Notes: a model not told the origin generated them from the letters alone. Shown: positions 1-6,848, counted from the first letter of the stretch. The stretch is DNA of 7,914 nucleotides from an uncultured Prochlorococcus sp. (GCA_902572675.1 CACGGY010000047.1:1-7914); one strand, 5' to 3'. Program-made: numbers and translations.

Positions 1-1080
1 CCAGAAAAAACAATAGATGATTTATTAAATTTGCCTAATAAAATAGATCAGATTGATGAGATAATTACAATTAATAGAGAAAACAAAATAAATTTCCTTA
101 ACTATATATACCGAACCGACGATTATTATATAATTGCTTCATCAGATAAAAAATTAATCAAAAATAGCCTAAAATCTAGCGATAATTTTAAGAAAAAAAA
201 ATTTCAATATGAGGGAGAACTTATTGGACTAAAAAACGAAAAAAATATATTATTCACTAATAAATTTTGGGAAAGTAAATTTTTTAATAAAGAAATTTTC
301 ACTGATAATCATGAGGATATTATAGCTACAACATTTGACTATCAAAATAAGCATTTAACTTTAAAATCATATTTACTAAATGATAAAAAAAATATTGATC
401 TTCTTTCTTACAATAGGCTTATTAATATAAATAATATCAATGAAGATAATCCTGAAGTTTCAATTTTTTGTGATATAAAAAATTTTGACAAATATCTTAA
501 ACCCATAATAAATAATTTTGAACTCGGTTTTTTTGATGAGTTTCATAAAAATGTCAATCAAGACATATTAATTCTCAATTCAAATAAAGATTGGCTTATT
601 ACTTTTGAAAGAGATACTGAAGATCAATTTGATTTAGGTGCTTTGAAAAAGCTAAAAGATTTCAACAAATATACTTTAAAACAAAAAGAAGATATCTACT
701 CGATATATTCCAAAGATATTCTTGAAGAAAAAGACAATGAAATAAAACAATTAACTTTTGAAAATATCTACTCAATAGAAACAGAAGGTTTGCAATTCAT
801 AAGTAATTATTTAATTGATAGTAAAAAACTAGAAACAATCTCAAAAAAATTTTTTCACCTAAAAAGTAATAAAGGTAAATCTGCTTTTCTTTATGGAAAA
901 GTTGATATCAAAGATGGTGATTCCAATAAAATTGATTATTTATCTGGTTTCAAAGATCTTAATTTTCTTATTAAAAATATTTTAAAAATATCAAATGAAG
1001 AATCTCTAGAAATCATAAGACAATCTATTCCTGAAAAAAATCCAATTCTTTATACAGAAACAAGATTAGAAATACTTTAA
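1..1080 (+). CDS. Hypothetical protein, possibly DUF3352 family (5' end missing)
   Basis: The reading frame is open from the first base of the window to the TAA at 1078-1080, so the gene starts to the left and only its last 359 residues are visible. The TTG at 31 is in frame, but the frame stays open before it, so it is unlikely to be the real start. The visible part is rich in Lys, Asn, Ile, Asp and Phe and has no obvious membrane segment, cysteine cluster or catalytic motif. The C-terminus (PILYTETRLEIL) and its place directly upstream of gltA resemble, from memory, the cyanobacterial DUF3352 proteins, which have no established function. Those proteins are usually longer than 500 residues, which would fit a missing N-terminal third. 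The family call is tentative; that this is a real gene is supported by its length in AT-rich DNA, where stop codons are frequent. The next gene is 125 bp downstream, so it is probably a separate transcription unit. Confidence 0.75.
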   Translation, partial: PEKTIDDLLNLPNKIDQIDEIITINRENKINFLNYIYRTDDYYIIASSDKKLIKNSLKSSDNFKKKKFQYEGELIGLKNEKNILFTNKFWESKFFNKEIFTDNHEDIIATTFDYQNKHLTLKSYLLNDKKNIDLLSYNRLININNINEDNPEVSIFCDIKNFDKYLKPIINNFELGFFDEFHKNVNQDILILNSNKDWLITFERDTEDQFDLGALKKLKDFNKYTLKQKEDIYSIYSKDILEEKDNEIKQLTFENIYSIETEGLQFISNYLIDSKKLETISKKFFHLKSNKGKSAFLYGKVDIKDGDSNKIDYLSGFKDLNFLIKNILKISNEESLEIIRQSIPEKNPILYTETRLEIL

Positions 1081-1205
1081 AAAAGTTTTCAATATAAGCT
1101 TCAAATACAATCAATTTAATTTTTTCGTGAAGTTAATAACTAGTGGTTAATTAAAAATTATTTGACTATCTTTAATCTATAAGTATTTGATATTGAATTA
1201 AGCAA
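1081..1205. other. Intergenic spacer upstream of gltA, probable promoter region
   Basis: This 125-bp, very AT-rich spacer holds no credible ORF. A TTGACT at 1162-1167 resembles a -35 box. Possible -10 hexamers follow (TATAAG at 1178-1183, 10 bp away, and TATTTG at 1184-1189, 16 bp away), but none pairs well in both sequence and spacing. No stem followed by a T-run is visible after the upstream gene. A gltA promoter here is inferred from the gap length and that one box only. Confidence 0.3.
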
Positions 1206-2351
1206 TTGGATAACAGCAAACTAATTTTAAAACCAGGATTAGAGGGTGTCCCAGTTACTAATTCATCAATATGTGATATTGATGGCAACAAAGGTAAATT
1301 ATTGTACAGAGGCTACTCCATTGAGGAACTATCCAAAAAAAGCAGTTTTCTAGAAACTGCTTACCTATTGATATGGGGTGAATTGCCCACAGCTATTCAA
1401 TTAAGAGATTTTGAACAAGAAGTTCAGATGCATAGAAGATTAAGTTTTAGAGTCAGAGATATGATGAAATGTTTCCCTGCAACAGGTCATCCCATGGATG
1501 CCCTTCAATCTAGTGCTGCTTCTTTGGGGCTTTTCTATTCACGTAGAGCAATAGATGATCCTAACTACATCTACAACGCAGTGATAAGACTAATAGCAAA
1601 AATACCAACTATGATTGCTGCGTTTCAACTTATCAGAAAAGGGCAAGACCCAATTCAACCTAGAGATGATTTAACTTACTCATCAAATTTCCTTTACATG
1701 CTGACTGAGAAAGAACAAGATCCCATAGCTGCAAAAGTCTTTGATAGGTGTTTAATTCTACATGCCGAACATAGCTTAAACGCAAGTACATTCAGCGCAA
1801 GAGTAACTGCAAGCACTCTTACAGATCCATATGCTGTTATCGCCTCTGCAGTTGGAACCCTTGCTGGGCCACTGCATGGAGGAGCAAATGAAGATGTGAT
1901 TGCAATGTTAGAAGAAATCAAAACACCAGAAAATGCTGCTTCTTTTTTAGATAAGGCCATAAAAAATAAAAGTAAGATTATGGGCTTCGGTCATAGGGAA
2001 TATAAAGTCAAGGATCCAAGAGCAATTATTCTTCAAAAGCTAGCAGAAGAACTTTTTATTAGATTTGGAGCAGATGAAATGTATGATGTTGCTAAATCAC
2101 TAGAAGCAGAAGCAATACCAAGACTAGGACCTAAGGGTATATTCCCTAACGTGGACTTTTATTCTGGTCTTGTTTATAGAAAACTTGGTATTCCTCGTGA
2201 TTTATTTACTCCAATTTTTGCCATATCTAGAGTTGCTGGTTGGTTAGCTCATTGGAGAGAGCAACTTGGAGCAAACAGAATTTTTAGACCATCGCAAATC
2301 TATACTGGTTCAGCACCAAGAGATTGGATTAGCCTAGAAAATAGAGAATAA
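1206..2351 (+). CDS. gltA: Citrate synthase
   Basis: This cytoplasmic enzyme condenses oxaloacetate and acetyl-CoA to citrate, the entry step of the cyanobacterial TCA branch that makes 2-oxoglutarate for nitrogen assimilation. The 381-residue length matches the short bacterial class. The expected active-site triad is present: H224 in GPLHGGANE, H263 in MGFGHREYKVKDPRA and D317 in NVDFYSG. The N-terminal PGLEGVPV...GKLLYRGYSIEEL block is also typical. The start is TTG at 1206. An in-frame TGA lies at 1194-1196, and the first in-frame ATG comes only near residue 75, well inside the conserved domain, so TTG is essentially forced. No Shine-Dalgarno is visible before it. The close relative 2-methylcitrate synthase shares these motifs, but no prp genes are nearby and the cyanobacterial context favours citrate synthase. 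ndhA follows 75 bp downstream. Confidence 0.96.
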   Translation: MDNSKLILKPGLEGVPVTNSSICDIDGNKGKLLYRGYSIEELSKKSSFLETAYLLIWGELPTAIQLRDFEQEVQMHRRLSFRVRDMMKCFPATGHPMDALQSSAASLGLFYSRRAIDDPNYIYNAVIRLIAKIPTMIAAFQLIRKGQDPIQPRDDLTYSSNFLYMLTEKEQDPIAAKVFDRCLILHAEHSLNASTFSARVTASTLTDPYAVIASAVGTLAGPLHGGANEDVIAMLEEIKTPENAASFLDKAIKNKSKIMGFGHREYKVKDPRAIILQKLAEELFIRFGADEMYDVAKSLEAEAIPRLGPKGIFPNVDFYSGLVYRKLGIPRDLFTPIFAISRVAGWLAHWREQLGANRIFRPSQIYTGSAPRDWISLENRE

Positions 2352-2360
2352 TATTTGCAG

Positions 2361-2396
2361 CTTTTCATAAAAAACACACATATTGTTTATGAAGAG
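2361..2396 (+). other. Intergenic hairpin between gltA and ndhA
   Basis: CTTTTCATAAA (2361-2371) can pair with TTTATGAAGAG (2386-2396) as an 11-bp stem with one U-G wobble and a 14-nt loop. Two more weak pairs (G2360-U2397, A2359-U2398) could extend it. No T-run follows on the + strand, so it is not a classical intrinsic terminator. It could be an mRNA processing or stability element at the gltA 3' end or in the ndhA leader. A stem of this size is not far beyond chance in such AT-rich DNA. Confidence 0.4.
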
Positions 2397-2426
2397 TTAA
2401 TGTATTAAGTAAGTAACATAAAAATT

Positions 2427-3545
2427 TTGGAATACGGATTAGACCTCGAATATAGTTTTAATGAAATCTTAAAGGGTTTTGGCCTTTCAAGTGAAATCGC
2501 TCATATAATTTGGCTCCCACTACCTATGCTGTTGGTTTTAGTAGCAGCAGTAGTTGGCGTTTTAGTAACAGTTTGGCTTGAAAGAAAAATATCTGCTGCT
2601 GCGCAACAAAGAATAGGCCCTGAATATGCAGGAGCCCTGGGTGTCCTCCAACCAATTGCTGATGGTCTTAAATTACTCGTCAAAGAAGATATTATTCCTG
2701 CTAAAGCTGATGGAATTCTATTCACTGCTGGACCTATATTAGTTCTTGTCCCAGTAATTCTTTCCTGGCTAATTGTTCCTTTTGGACAAAACCTTTTAAT
2801 TAGTAATGTTGGTATTGGAATTTTCCTTTGGATCGCTTTAAGCAGTATCCAACCAATTGGACTTCTTATGAGTGGATATGCATCAAATAATAAATATTCA
2901 TTATTAGGTGGATTAAGAGCAGCAGCACAATCAATAAGTTACGAAATACCGTTAGCTTTATCCGTACTGGCTATTGTACTAATGACAAATTCTCTTAGTA
3001 CTGTTGACATTGTTAACCAACAAAGTGGTGCTGGAATACTTAGTTGGAATATTTGGAGACAACCAGTTGGTTTTATAGTTTTTTGGATTTGTGCTCTTGC
3101 AGAATGTGAAAGACTTCCATTTGACTTGCCTGAAGCTGAAGAGGAATTAGTTGCAGGATATCAAACTGAATATGCAGGAATGAAATTCGCATTATTTTAC
3201 CTTGGTAGTTACATTAATCTAATCCTTTCAGCCTTATTAGTATCAATACTTTATTTGGGAGGATGGGGTTTTCCTATTCCAGTCGAATTAATAGCTAAGT
3301 TTTTTAACTTACCTATTAATTCACCCTTAATACAAGTTTTCACTGCATCAATAGGAATTGTAATGACTGTATTAAAAGCATACCTTTTAGTTTTTATTGC
3401 AATACTTTTGCGTTGGACAACTCCTAGAGTAAGAATAGATCAACTTTTAGATCTGGGATGGAAGTTTCTTCTTCCAATTTCTCTTGCTAATCTTTTGATA
3501 ACTGCTGGATTAAAACTTGCTTTCCCACAATTCTTTGGTGGTTAA
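2427..3545 (+). CDS. ndhA: NDH-1 subunit 1 (NdhA)
   Basis: NdhA is the NuoH/ND1 homologue, the membrane subunit that joins the peripheral arm of cyanobacterial NDH-1 to the membrane arm and helps form the plastoquinone site in the thylakoid membrane. The 372-residue protein has about eight hydrophobic segments, the first near residues 28-50. Both family signatures are present: RIGPEYAGALGVLQPIADG (62-80, running on to LKLLVKED) and PFDLPEAEEELVAGYQTEY (231-249), rich in the conserved acidic residues near the quinone pocket. A conserved C-terminal RWTTPRVRIDQLLDLGWKF lies at 329-347. The start is TTG at 2427: an in-frame TAA at 2406-2408 limits extension, and the first in-frame ATG is residue 34, inside the first membrane segment. 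The N-terminus MEYGLDLEYSFNEILKGFGL matches what I remember for Prochlorococcus NdhA. It begins the ndhA-I-G-E cluster, the same order seen in chloroplast genomes. Confidence 0.96.
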   Translation: MEYGLDLEYSFNEILKGFGLSSEIAHIIWLPLPMLLVLVAAVVGVLVTVWLERKISAAAQQRIGPEYAGALGVLQPIADGLKLLVKEDIIPAKADGILFTAGPILVLVPVILSWLIVPFGQNLLISNVGIGIFLWIALSSIQPIGLLMSGYASNNKYSLLGGLRAAAQSISYEIPLALSVLAIVLMTNSLSTVDIVNQQSGAGILSWNIWRQPVGFIVFWICALAECERLPFDLPEAEEELVAGYQTEYAGMKFALFYLGSYINLILSALLVSILYLGGWGFPIPVELIAKFFNLPINSPLIQVFTASIGIVMTVLKAYLLVFIAILLRWTTPRVRIDQLLDLGWKFLLPISLANLLITAGLKLAFPQFFGG

Positions 3546-3571
3546 ATTTAAGTAAAAATACTTAAATTTAA
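3542..3571 (+). other. Perfect 13-bp inverted repeat over the ndhA stop codon
   Basis: TTAAATTTAAGTA (3542-3554) is exactly complementary to TACTTAAATTTAA (3559-3571), with an AAAA loop at 3555-3558. The left arm includes the ndhA TAA stop (3543-3545). The stem has only two G-C pairs at most and is not followed by a T-run on either strand, so it does not look like a standard terminator. It sits in the 68-bp gap before ndhI, the largest gap inside the ndh cluster. A role in transcript processing, mRNA stability or differential expression of ndhA versus ndhIGE is an inference. Confidence 0.7.
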
Positions 3572-3613
3572 AATTAATCCACTAAAATATTATTATTAAG
3601 TAAATTCTTCAAA

Positions 3614-4240
3614 ATGAATAATTTCCTTCAACAAATAAATAGCTATATCAAAGAAGCAATTAATGCTGGCAAATATTTATACAATGGTTTATCAGTAACT
3701 TTTGATCATCTTCGAAGAAGACCTGTTACTGTCCAATATCCATATGAAAAATTAATACCTTCTGAAAGATATAGAGGAAGGATACATTATGAATTCGATA
3801 AATGTATTGCTTGTGAAGTTTGTGTGAGGGTATGTCCCATAAATCTACCAGTAGTTGATTGGGTAATGAATAAAGAAACTAAAAAAAAGGAACTTAGAAA
3901 TTATTCAATAGATTTTGGAGTTTGCATATTTTGCGGAAATTGCGTTGAATATTGTCCAACTAATTGTCTATCAATGACCGAAGAATATGAATTAGCTACT
4001 TTTGACAGACACAATTTAAATTTCGATAATGTTGCACTTGGTAGACTACCTACTAATGTCACAACAGATCCCTCAGTTAAACCCCTAAGAGAACTGGCCT
4101 ATCTTCCTAAAGGTGTCATGGATCCTCATGAAGTACCAGCTTCAGATACTAGAGTTGGTAAATTACCTGAAGAAGTCTATGATTGGATGAAGCCTGAATC
4201 CAACGAAAATAAAGATAAAGTTTCTGATCCAATTAATTAA
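3614..4240 (+). CDS. ndhI: NDH-1 subunit I, 2x[4Fe-4S] ferredoxin-like (NdhI)
   Basis: NdhI (NuoI/TYKY homologue) carries two [4Fe-4S] clusters that pass electrons through the connecting domain of NDH-1 towards plastoquinone, on the cytoplasmic face of the thylakoid. Both cluster motifs are intact: C64-x2-C67-x2-C70-x3-C74-P and C104-x2-C107-x2-C110-x3-C114-P. An amphipathic N-terminal stretch (about 11-30) precedes GLSVTFDHLRRRPVTVQYPYEKLIPSERYRGRI, which is typical of the family. The C-terminus continues about 90 residues beyond the second cluster, as in cyanobacterial and plastid NdhI (208 residues here). The ATG start has no Shine-Dalgarno. ndhG starts only 3 bp after the stop, so the two are surely co-transcribed and perhaps translationally coupled. 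Confidence 0.97.
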   Translation: MNNFLQQINSYIKEAINAGKYLYNGLSVTFDHLRRRPVTVQYPYEKLIPSERYRGRIHYEFDKCIACEVCVRVCPINLPVVDWVMNKETKKKELRNYSIDFGVCIFCGNCVEYCPTNCLSMTEEYELATFDRHNLNFDNVALGRLPTNVTTDPSVKPLRELAYLPKGVMDPHEVPASDTRVGKLPEEVYDWMKPESNENKDKVSDPIN

Positions 4241-4243
4241 TTT

Positions 4244-4843
4244 ATGTCAATTGCAATAACAACACAAATTATTTGTTTTACCGTTCTATCTTCAGTTGTC
4301 ATTATTGGAGCACTTGGCGTTGTATTGCTCGAAAGTATTGTTTATTCAGCATTTCTTCTTGGGGGAGTTTTCATGAGTGTGGCAGGATTATATCTTCTTC
4401 TGAATGCAAGTTTTGTTGCTGCAGCACAAGTTTTAGTTTACGTGGGCGCAGTGAATGTATTAATAATTTTTGCAATAATGCTAGTCAATAAGAAAGAGGA
4501 TTTAAAACCTGTAAATGCCATTAAATCAAGGAGAATTATATCAACATCGATATGTTTAACCCTTCTGAGCTTATTAATAAGAGTTGACTTGACCCAAGTA
4601 TGGAACCTATCAAATCCTCAAGACTCTATTGGAGAAGAGTCAACTATTAGGATTGGTGAACATTTATTTAGTGATTATTTACTACCATTTGAAGTTGCTT
4701 CAGTTTTACTTTTAATGGCAATGATTGGGGCTATTGTTTTAGCTAGAAGAGATGTTATGAGCAAAGATATTTCAACAGGATTGCCTGTAGATCAAGAATT
4801 AATTGAAAAAACATCAGAACCATTACTTACAAATAAAAATTAG
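4244..4843 (+). CDS. ndhG: NDH-1 subunit 6 (NdhG)
   Basis: NdhG (NuoJ/ND6 homologue) is a membrane subunit of the NDH-1 proton-translocating arm. The 199-residue protein has five hydrophobic segments at about 8-29, 32-53, 58-80, 99-113 and 146-167. The family core AAQVLVYVGAVNVLIIFAIML (60-80) is clear; its glycine is the site of the pi-bulge in the ND6 third helix. A second conserved block, YLLPFEVASVLLLMAMIGA, begins at 145 and runs to LARRD at 170. The C-terminal tail of about 30 residues is polar. The ATG lies 3 bp after ndhI, and ndhE follows 15 bp after the stop, so it is an inner gene of the ndh operon. Confidence 0.95.
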   Translation: MSIAITTQIICFTVLSSVVIIGALGVVLLESIVYSAFLLGGVFMSVAGLYLLLNASFVAAAQVLVYVGAVNVLIIFAIMLVNKKEDLKPVNAIKSRRIISTSICLTLLSLLIRVDLTQVWNLSNPQDSIGEESTIRIGEHLFSDYLLPFEVASVLLLMAMIGAIVLARRDVMSKDISTGLPVDQELIEKTSEPLLTNKN

Positions 4844-4858
4844 TCTTTCAACTTTCTT

Positions 4859-5182
4859 ATGATGAATTTAGAATCAATTCCTATTCAAGCCTTTTTGATA
4901 ATATCTTCATCACTATTTTGCATTGGTATTTGGGGATTATTAAATAGCAGAAATGCAGTAAGAGTTCTTATGAGCATTGAATTAATGCTCAATGCAGTAA
5001 ATATAAACTTGATGGCATTTTCCTCCTATGTTGATAACAATTTAATTCAAGGACAAGTATTTACAATTTTTGTGATCACTGTAGCTGCCGCAGAAGCAGC
5101 CGTTGGATTAGCTATATTATTATCTCTTTACAGAAACAGGGTGACTGTAGATATGGAAAGTTTTAATTTATTAAAATGGTAA
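4859..5182 (+). CDS. ndhE: NDH-1 subunit 4L (NdhE)
   Basis: NdhE (NuoK/ND4L homologue) is the small three-helix membrane subunit of NDH-1 that contributes to the proton path beside NdhG. The 107-residue length is normal. Helices lie at about 10-28, 33-55 and 67-91. Two buried glutamates known to be important in NuoK are recognisable: E41 in MSIELMLNAVNI and E79 in TVAAAEAAVGLAI. Two adjacent ATG codons (4859 and 4862) could each start translation; the second would give the more usual MNLESIPIQ. No Shine-Dalgarno decides between them. nadK starts 9 bp after the stop, which suggests the operon continues beyond the NDH genes. Confidence 0.95.
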   Translation: MMNLESIPIQAFLIISSSLFCIGIWGLLNSRNAVRVLMSIELMLNAVNINLMAFSSYVDNNLIQGQVFTIFVITVAAAEAAVGLAILLSLYRNRVTVDMESFNLLKW

Positions 5183-5191
5183 AAGAATTAA

Positions 5192-6103
5192 ATGAAACTT
5201 TCGTTAGTTCTCATTGTATATCGTTCAGATAGTTTTACAGCTCTGGAGGCTTCAAAATTTTGTGAAGAGGCTCTCAAAGCTAAAAATATTAAATCAAATA
5301 GGATTGAAAGCGATTTTCATAAAGATGAAATTAAAAAATATCTTTCTAATTCAGAATCACTGCCAGACATTGGAATAGTTCTTGGTGGGGACGGAACCTT
5401 TTTGAAATGTGCAAATGTATTAGCAGATTTTAATATTCCTTTATTGAGCATTAATATTGGTGGAAATTTGGGGTTTCTTACTCAAGAGAAAGATTTTTTA
5501 TTTGACCAATCTTTTATTGAAATCCTGGAAAATGATGAATATATAATTGACTTTCGTAATAGGTTAAATTGTAATGTTTGTATTTCTGAAATGAGTCCAG
5601 AGAAAAAAATTATCAAAAGATACAACGCCTTAAATGATTTCTATTTTAAGTCTGTTGAAGAAGATATTTCTCCTACCAACCAAATACAAATTGAAATAGA
5701 TAACGAGAAGGTAAATGAATATAAAGGTGATGGATTGATTATATCTACCTCTACTGGTTCTACAGCATACTCAATGGCTGCAGGCGGTCCGATTGTGCAT
5801 CCTAGTTTAGATGCAATGATAATTAACCCTATATGCCCAATGAGTTTAGCTAGTAGACCAATCGTTATACCTAATAACAGTAAGGTAATCATCAAACCAG
5901 TAAAAAAAAGTAAAGGGGAAATTAAATTATGGAAAGATGGTTCAAAATGTATGACCATTAAGGAAACTTATTATTGTGAGATTAAAAAAGGAGAATCACC
6001 TTGCAAAATCATTAAGTTTAAAAAGAGTACTAGCTACTACAATACTTTAATAAAAAAACTAGATTGGAAAGGAGATTTGTCTCTAAAAAACCCAAATAAT
6101 TAA
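5192..6103 (+). CDS. nadK: NAD kinase (ATP-NAD kinase)
   Basis: NAD kinase (also ppnK) phosphorylates NAD+ to NADP+ in the cytoplasm, setting the pool of the electron acceptor used by photosynthesis. The protein is 303 residues, as is usual. The hallmark GGDGT is at 65-69 with the catalytic D67, followed by NIGGNLGFLT (88-97). ALND at 146-149 stands at the conserved NE/ND position, and the glycine-rich GDGLIISTSTGSTAYSMAAG block starts at 179 and continues to GGPIVHP at 204. The N-terminus lacks the basic extension of animal enzymes. It lies 9 bp after ndhE and its TAA abuts the ATG of the next gene, so it is probably co-transcribed with the NDH-1 genes. Cyanobacteria usually have two NAD kinases; which of the two this is cannot be told from the window alone. 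Confidence 0.95.
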   Translation: MKLSLVLIVYRSDSFTALEASKFCEEALKAKNIKSNRIESDFHKDEIKKYLSNSESLPDIGIVLGGDGTFLKCANVLADFNIPLLSINIGGNLGFLTQEKDFLFDQSFIEILENDEYIIDFRNRLNCNVCISEMSPEKKIIKRYNALNDFYFKSVEEDISPTNQIQIEIDNEKVNEYKGDGLIISTSTGSTAYSMAAGGPIVHPSLDAMIINPICPMSLASRPIVIPNNSKVIIKPVKKSKGEIKLWKDGSKCMTIKETYYCEIKKGESPCKIIKFKKSTSYYNTLIKKLDWKGDLSLKNPNN

Positions 6104-6571
6104 ATGGCCCTTGAAATAGAAAGACGATTTCTTATAAAAAATGATAATTGGAAAGAATTCGTTACAAAAAAAATTTTTATTGAACAAGGATACTTATCAA
6201 AAAATTTAGATGATTGGATAATTAGAATAAGGTTATCTGGCAAAGACTTTAAAATTGCACTGAAAAAACATATCGAAAGCTTTACTAACTTCGAATTTGA
6301 ATACTCCATCCCGAGAAAAGATGGCGAAGCAATAATGTCAAATCTTTCAAATACAATAAAAAAAGAAAGGTTCTTTTTAAAAGTCGAAAAAAAATCTTGG
6401 ATTATAGATTGCTTTAAAGAAAATAATTATCCTCTTGAAATTGCTGAAATTGAACTCTCCAGGGAAGATGAGGATTTAAATCTTCCATCATTCATATCAA
6501 AAGAAATAACTGGATTGACAGATTACTCTAATTTAAGCCTTGCTAAGAAACCTTTTTCAGAATGGAATTAA
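6104..6571 (+). CDS. CYTH-domain protein, probable triphosphate tunnel metalloenzyme
   Basis: The protein is 155 residues, essentially one CYTH domain. Members of this fold hydrolyse triphosphate substrates (inorganic tripolyphosphate, thiamine triphosphate) or act as class IV adenylate cyclases, using divalent metal inside an eight-stranded barrel. Visible motifs are the N-terminal EIERRF (4-9), the strand WIIRIRL (38-44) with R41 and R43, KIALKK (50-55), EFEYSIP (64-70), KKERFFLKV (86-94), and the acidic strand LEIAEIEL (111-118). The C-terminal TDYSNLSLAKKPF ending resembles short bacterial TTM proteins of the Nitrosomonas type, which favour tripolyphosphatase activity over cyclase. The signature is ExExR (R8) rather than the more common ExExK. 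The ATG follows the nadK TAA with no spacing, so the two are presumably translated in succession. The substrate is not provable from sequence. Confidence 0.88.
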   Translation: MALEIERRFLIKNDNWKEFVTKKIFIEQGYLSKNLDDWIIRIRLSGKDFKIALKKHIESFTNFEFEYSIPRKDGEAIMSNLSNTIKKERFFLKVEKKSWIIDCFKENNYPLEIAEIELSREDEDLNLPSFISKEITGLTDYSNLSLAKKPFSEWN

Positions 6572-6662
6572 AAGTATTTGACAAATCTGAAAAATAACTA
6601 GTCAAAGGAACTATCTATATTTTATATTTTCTTTATATTTTAGAATAAGTTTTTCTCTTCGA
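6572..6662. other. Spacer with candidate promoter and weak inverted repeats
   Basis: This 91-bp, highly AT-rich spacer has no ORF. It contains a consensus-like TTGACA (6578-6583), but no -10 at the usual distance. TATATT (6616-6621) and TAGAAT (6641-6646) are candidate -10 boxes for the small gene at 6663. TTTTTCAGA (6553-6561, in the end of the CYTH gene) is complementary to TCTGAAAAA (6586-6594), and TTTGAC (6577-6582) to GTCAAA (6601-6606). The two pairings overlap and exclude each other. Both loops are long, so I treat them as weak. Confidence 0.25.
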
Positions 6663-6848
6663 ATGTATGGTCTCTACGACAAAGAAGGAATACTGAGATT
6701 CGTTGATTCAGATAAAGATGCTTGCATAGCATATGCTGAACTCTTCGAATTAGGTTCTACAAATTATTGTTTAATGGATTTAGCAGACGATACAAAAAAA
6801 TTAGAGGGGGCTAAATTTGATCAGAGTCTGGAAGAGTACAACAATTAA
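6663..6848 (+). CDS. Small conserved-looking hypothetical protein (61 aa)
   Basis: I do not recognise a named family. The 61-residue product begins MYGLYDKEGILRFVDSDKDACIAYAELFELG and ends in an acidic, Lys-containing tail. It is acidic overall, has no membrane segment or signal peptide, and has two lone cysteines (about 21 and 36). The MYxLYDxEGxLRFV opening looks like a short beta-hairpin and the DACIAYAELFEL stretch like an amphipathic helix, a compact alpha/beta fold seen in many short picocyanobacterial hypotheticals. The ATG at 6663 has no Shine-Dalgarno. Its last 38 bp overlap, tail to tail, the regulator gene on the other strand. Coding is supported by a protein-like composition and by a spacer with promoter-like boxes just upstream; the role is unknown. 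Confidence 0.72.
   Translation: MYGLYDKEGILRFVDSDKDACIAYAELFELGSTNYCLMDLADDTKKLEGAKFDQSLEEYNN

Noticed and set aside
1694..1960. 88-codon open frame on the - strand inside gltA
   Set aside because: It lies wholly within the strongly supported citrate synthase gene and its translation is low-complexity Ala/Ser with no family resemblance.
2501..2725. 74-codon open frame on the - strand inside ndhA
   Set aside because: It is antisense to the conserved NdhA N-terminal region; the opening arises from ndhA codon use.
4273..4491. 72-codon + strand frame within ndhG
   Set aside because: It is a frame-shifted reading of ndhG with a Cys/Ser-rich, non-protein-like composition; the NdhG frame is continuous, so there is no frameshift to explain.
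5641..5958. 105-codon - strand frame inside nadK with a hydrophobic translation
   Set aside because: It is antisense to the conserved GDG...TGSTAY region of NAD kinase; its hydrophobic look comes from the complement of the coding strand.
6100..6309. 69-codon - strand frame inside the CYTH gene
   Set aside because: It is antisense to the conserved N-terminal CYTH motifs and has no start signal or family resemblance.
1135..6602. AATAACTAGT shared by the spacers at 1135-1144 and 6593-6602
   Set aside because: A 10-base match between two positions in nearly 8 kb of AT-rich sequence is expected by chance, and the flanks do not match.
6553..6606. Two mutually exclusive inverted repeats (6553-6561 with 6586-6594; 6577-6582 with 6601-6606), possibly a terminator or switch
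   Set aside because: Stems of 9 and 6 bp with loops of 24 and 18 nt are expected by chance in AT-rich DNA, and no T-run follows either one.
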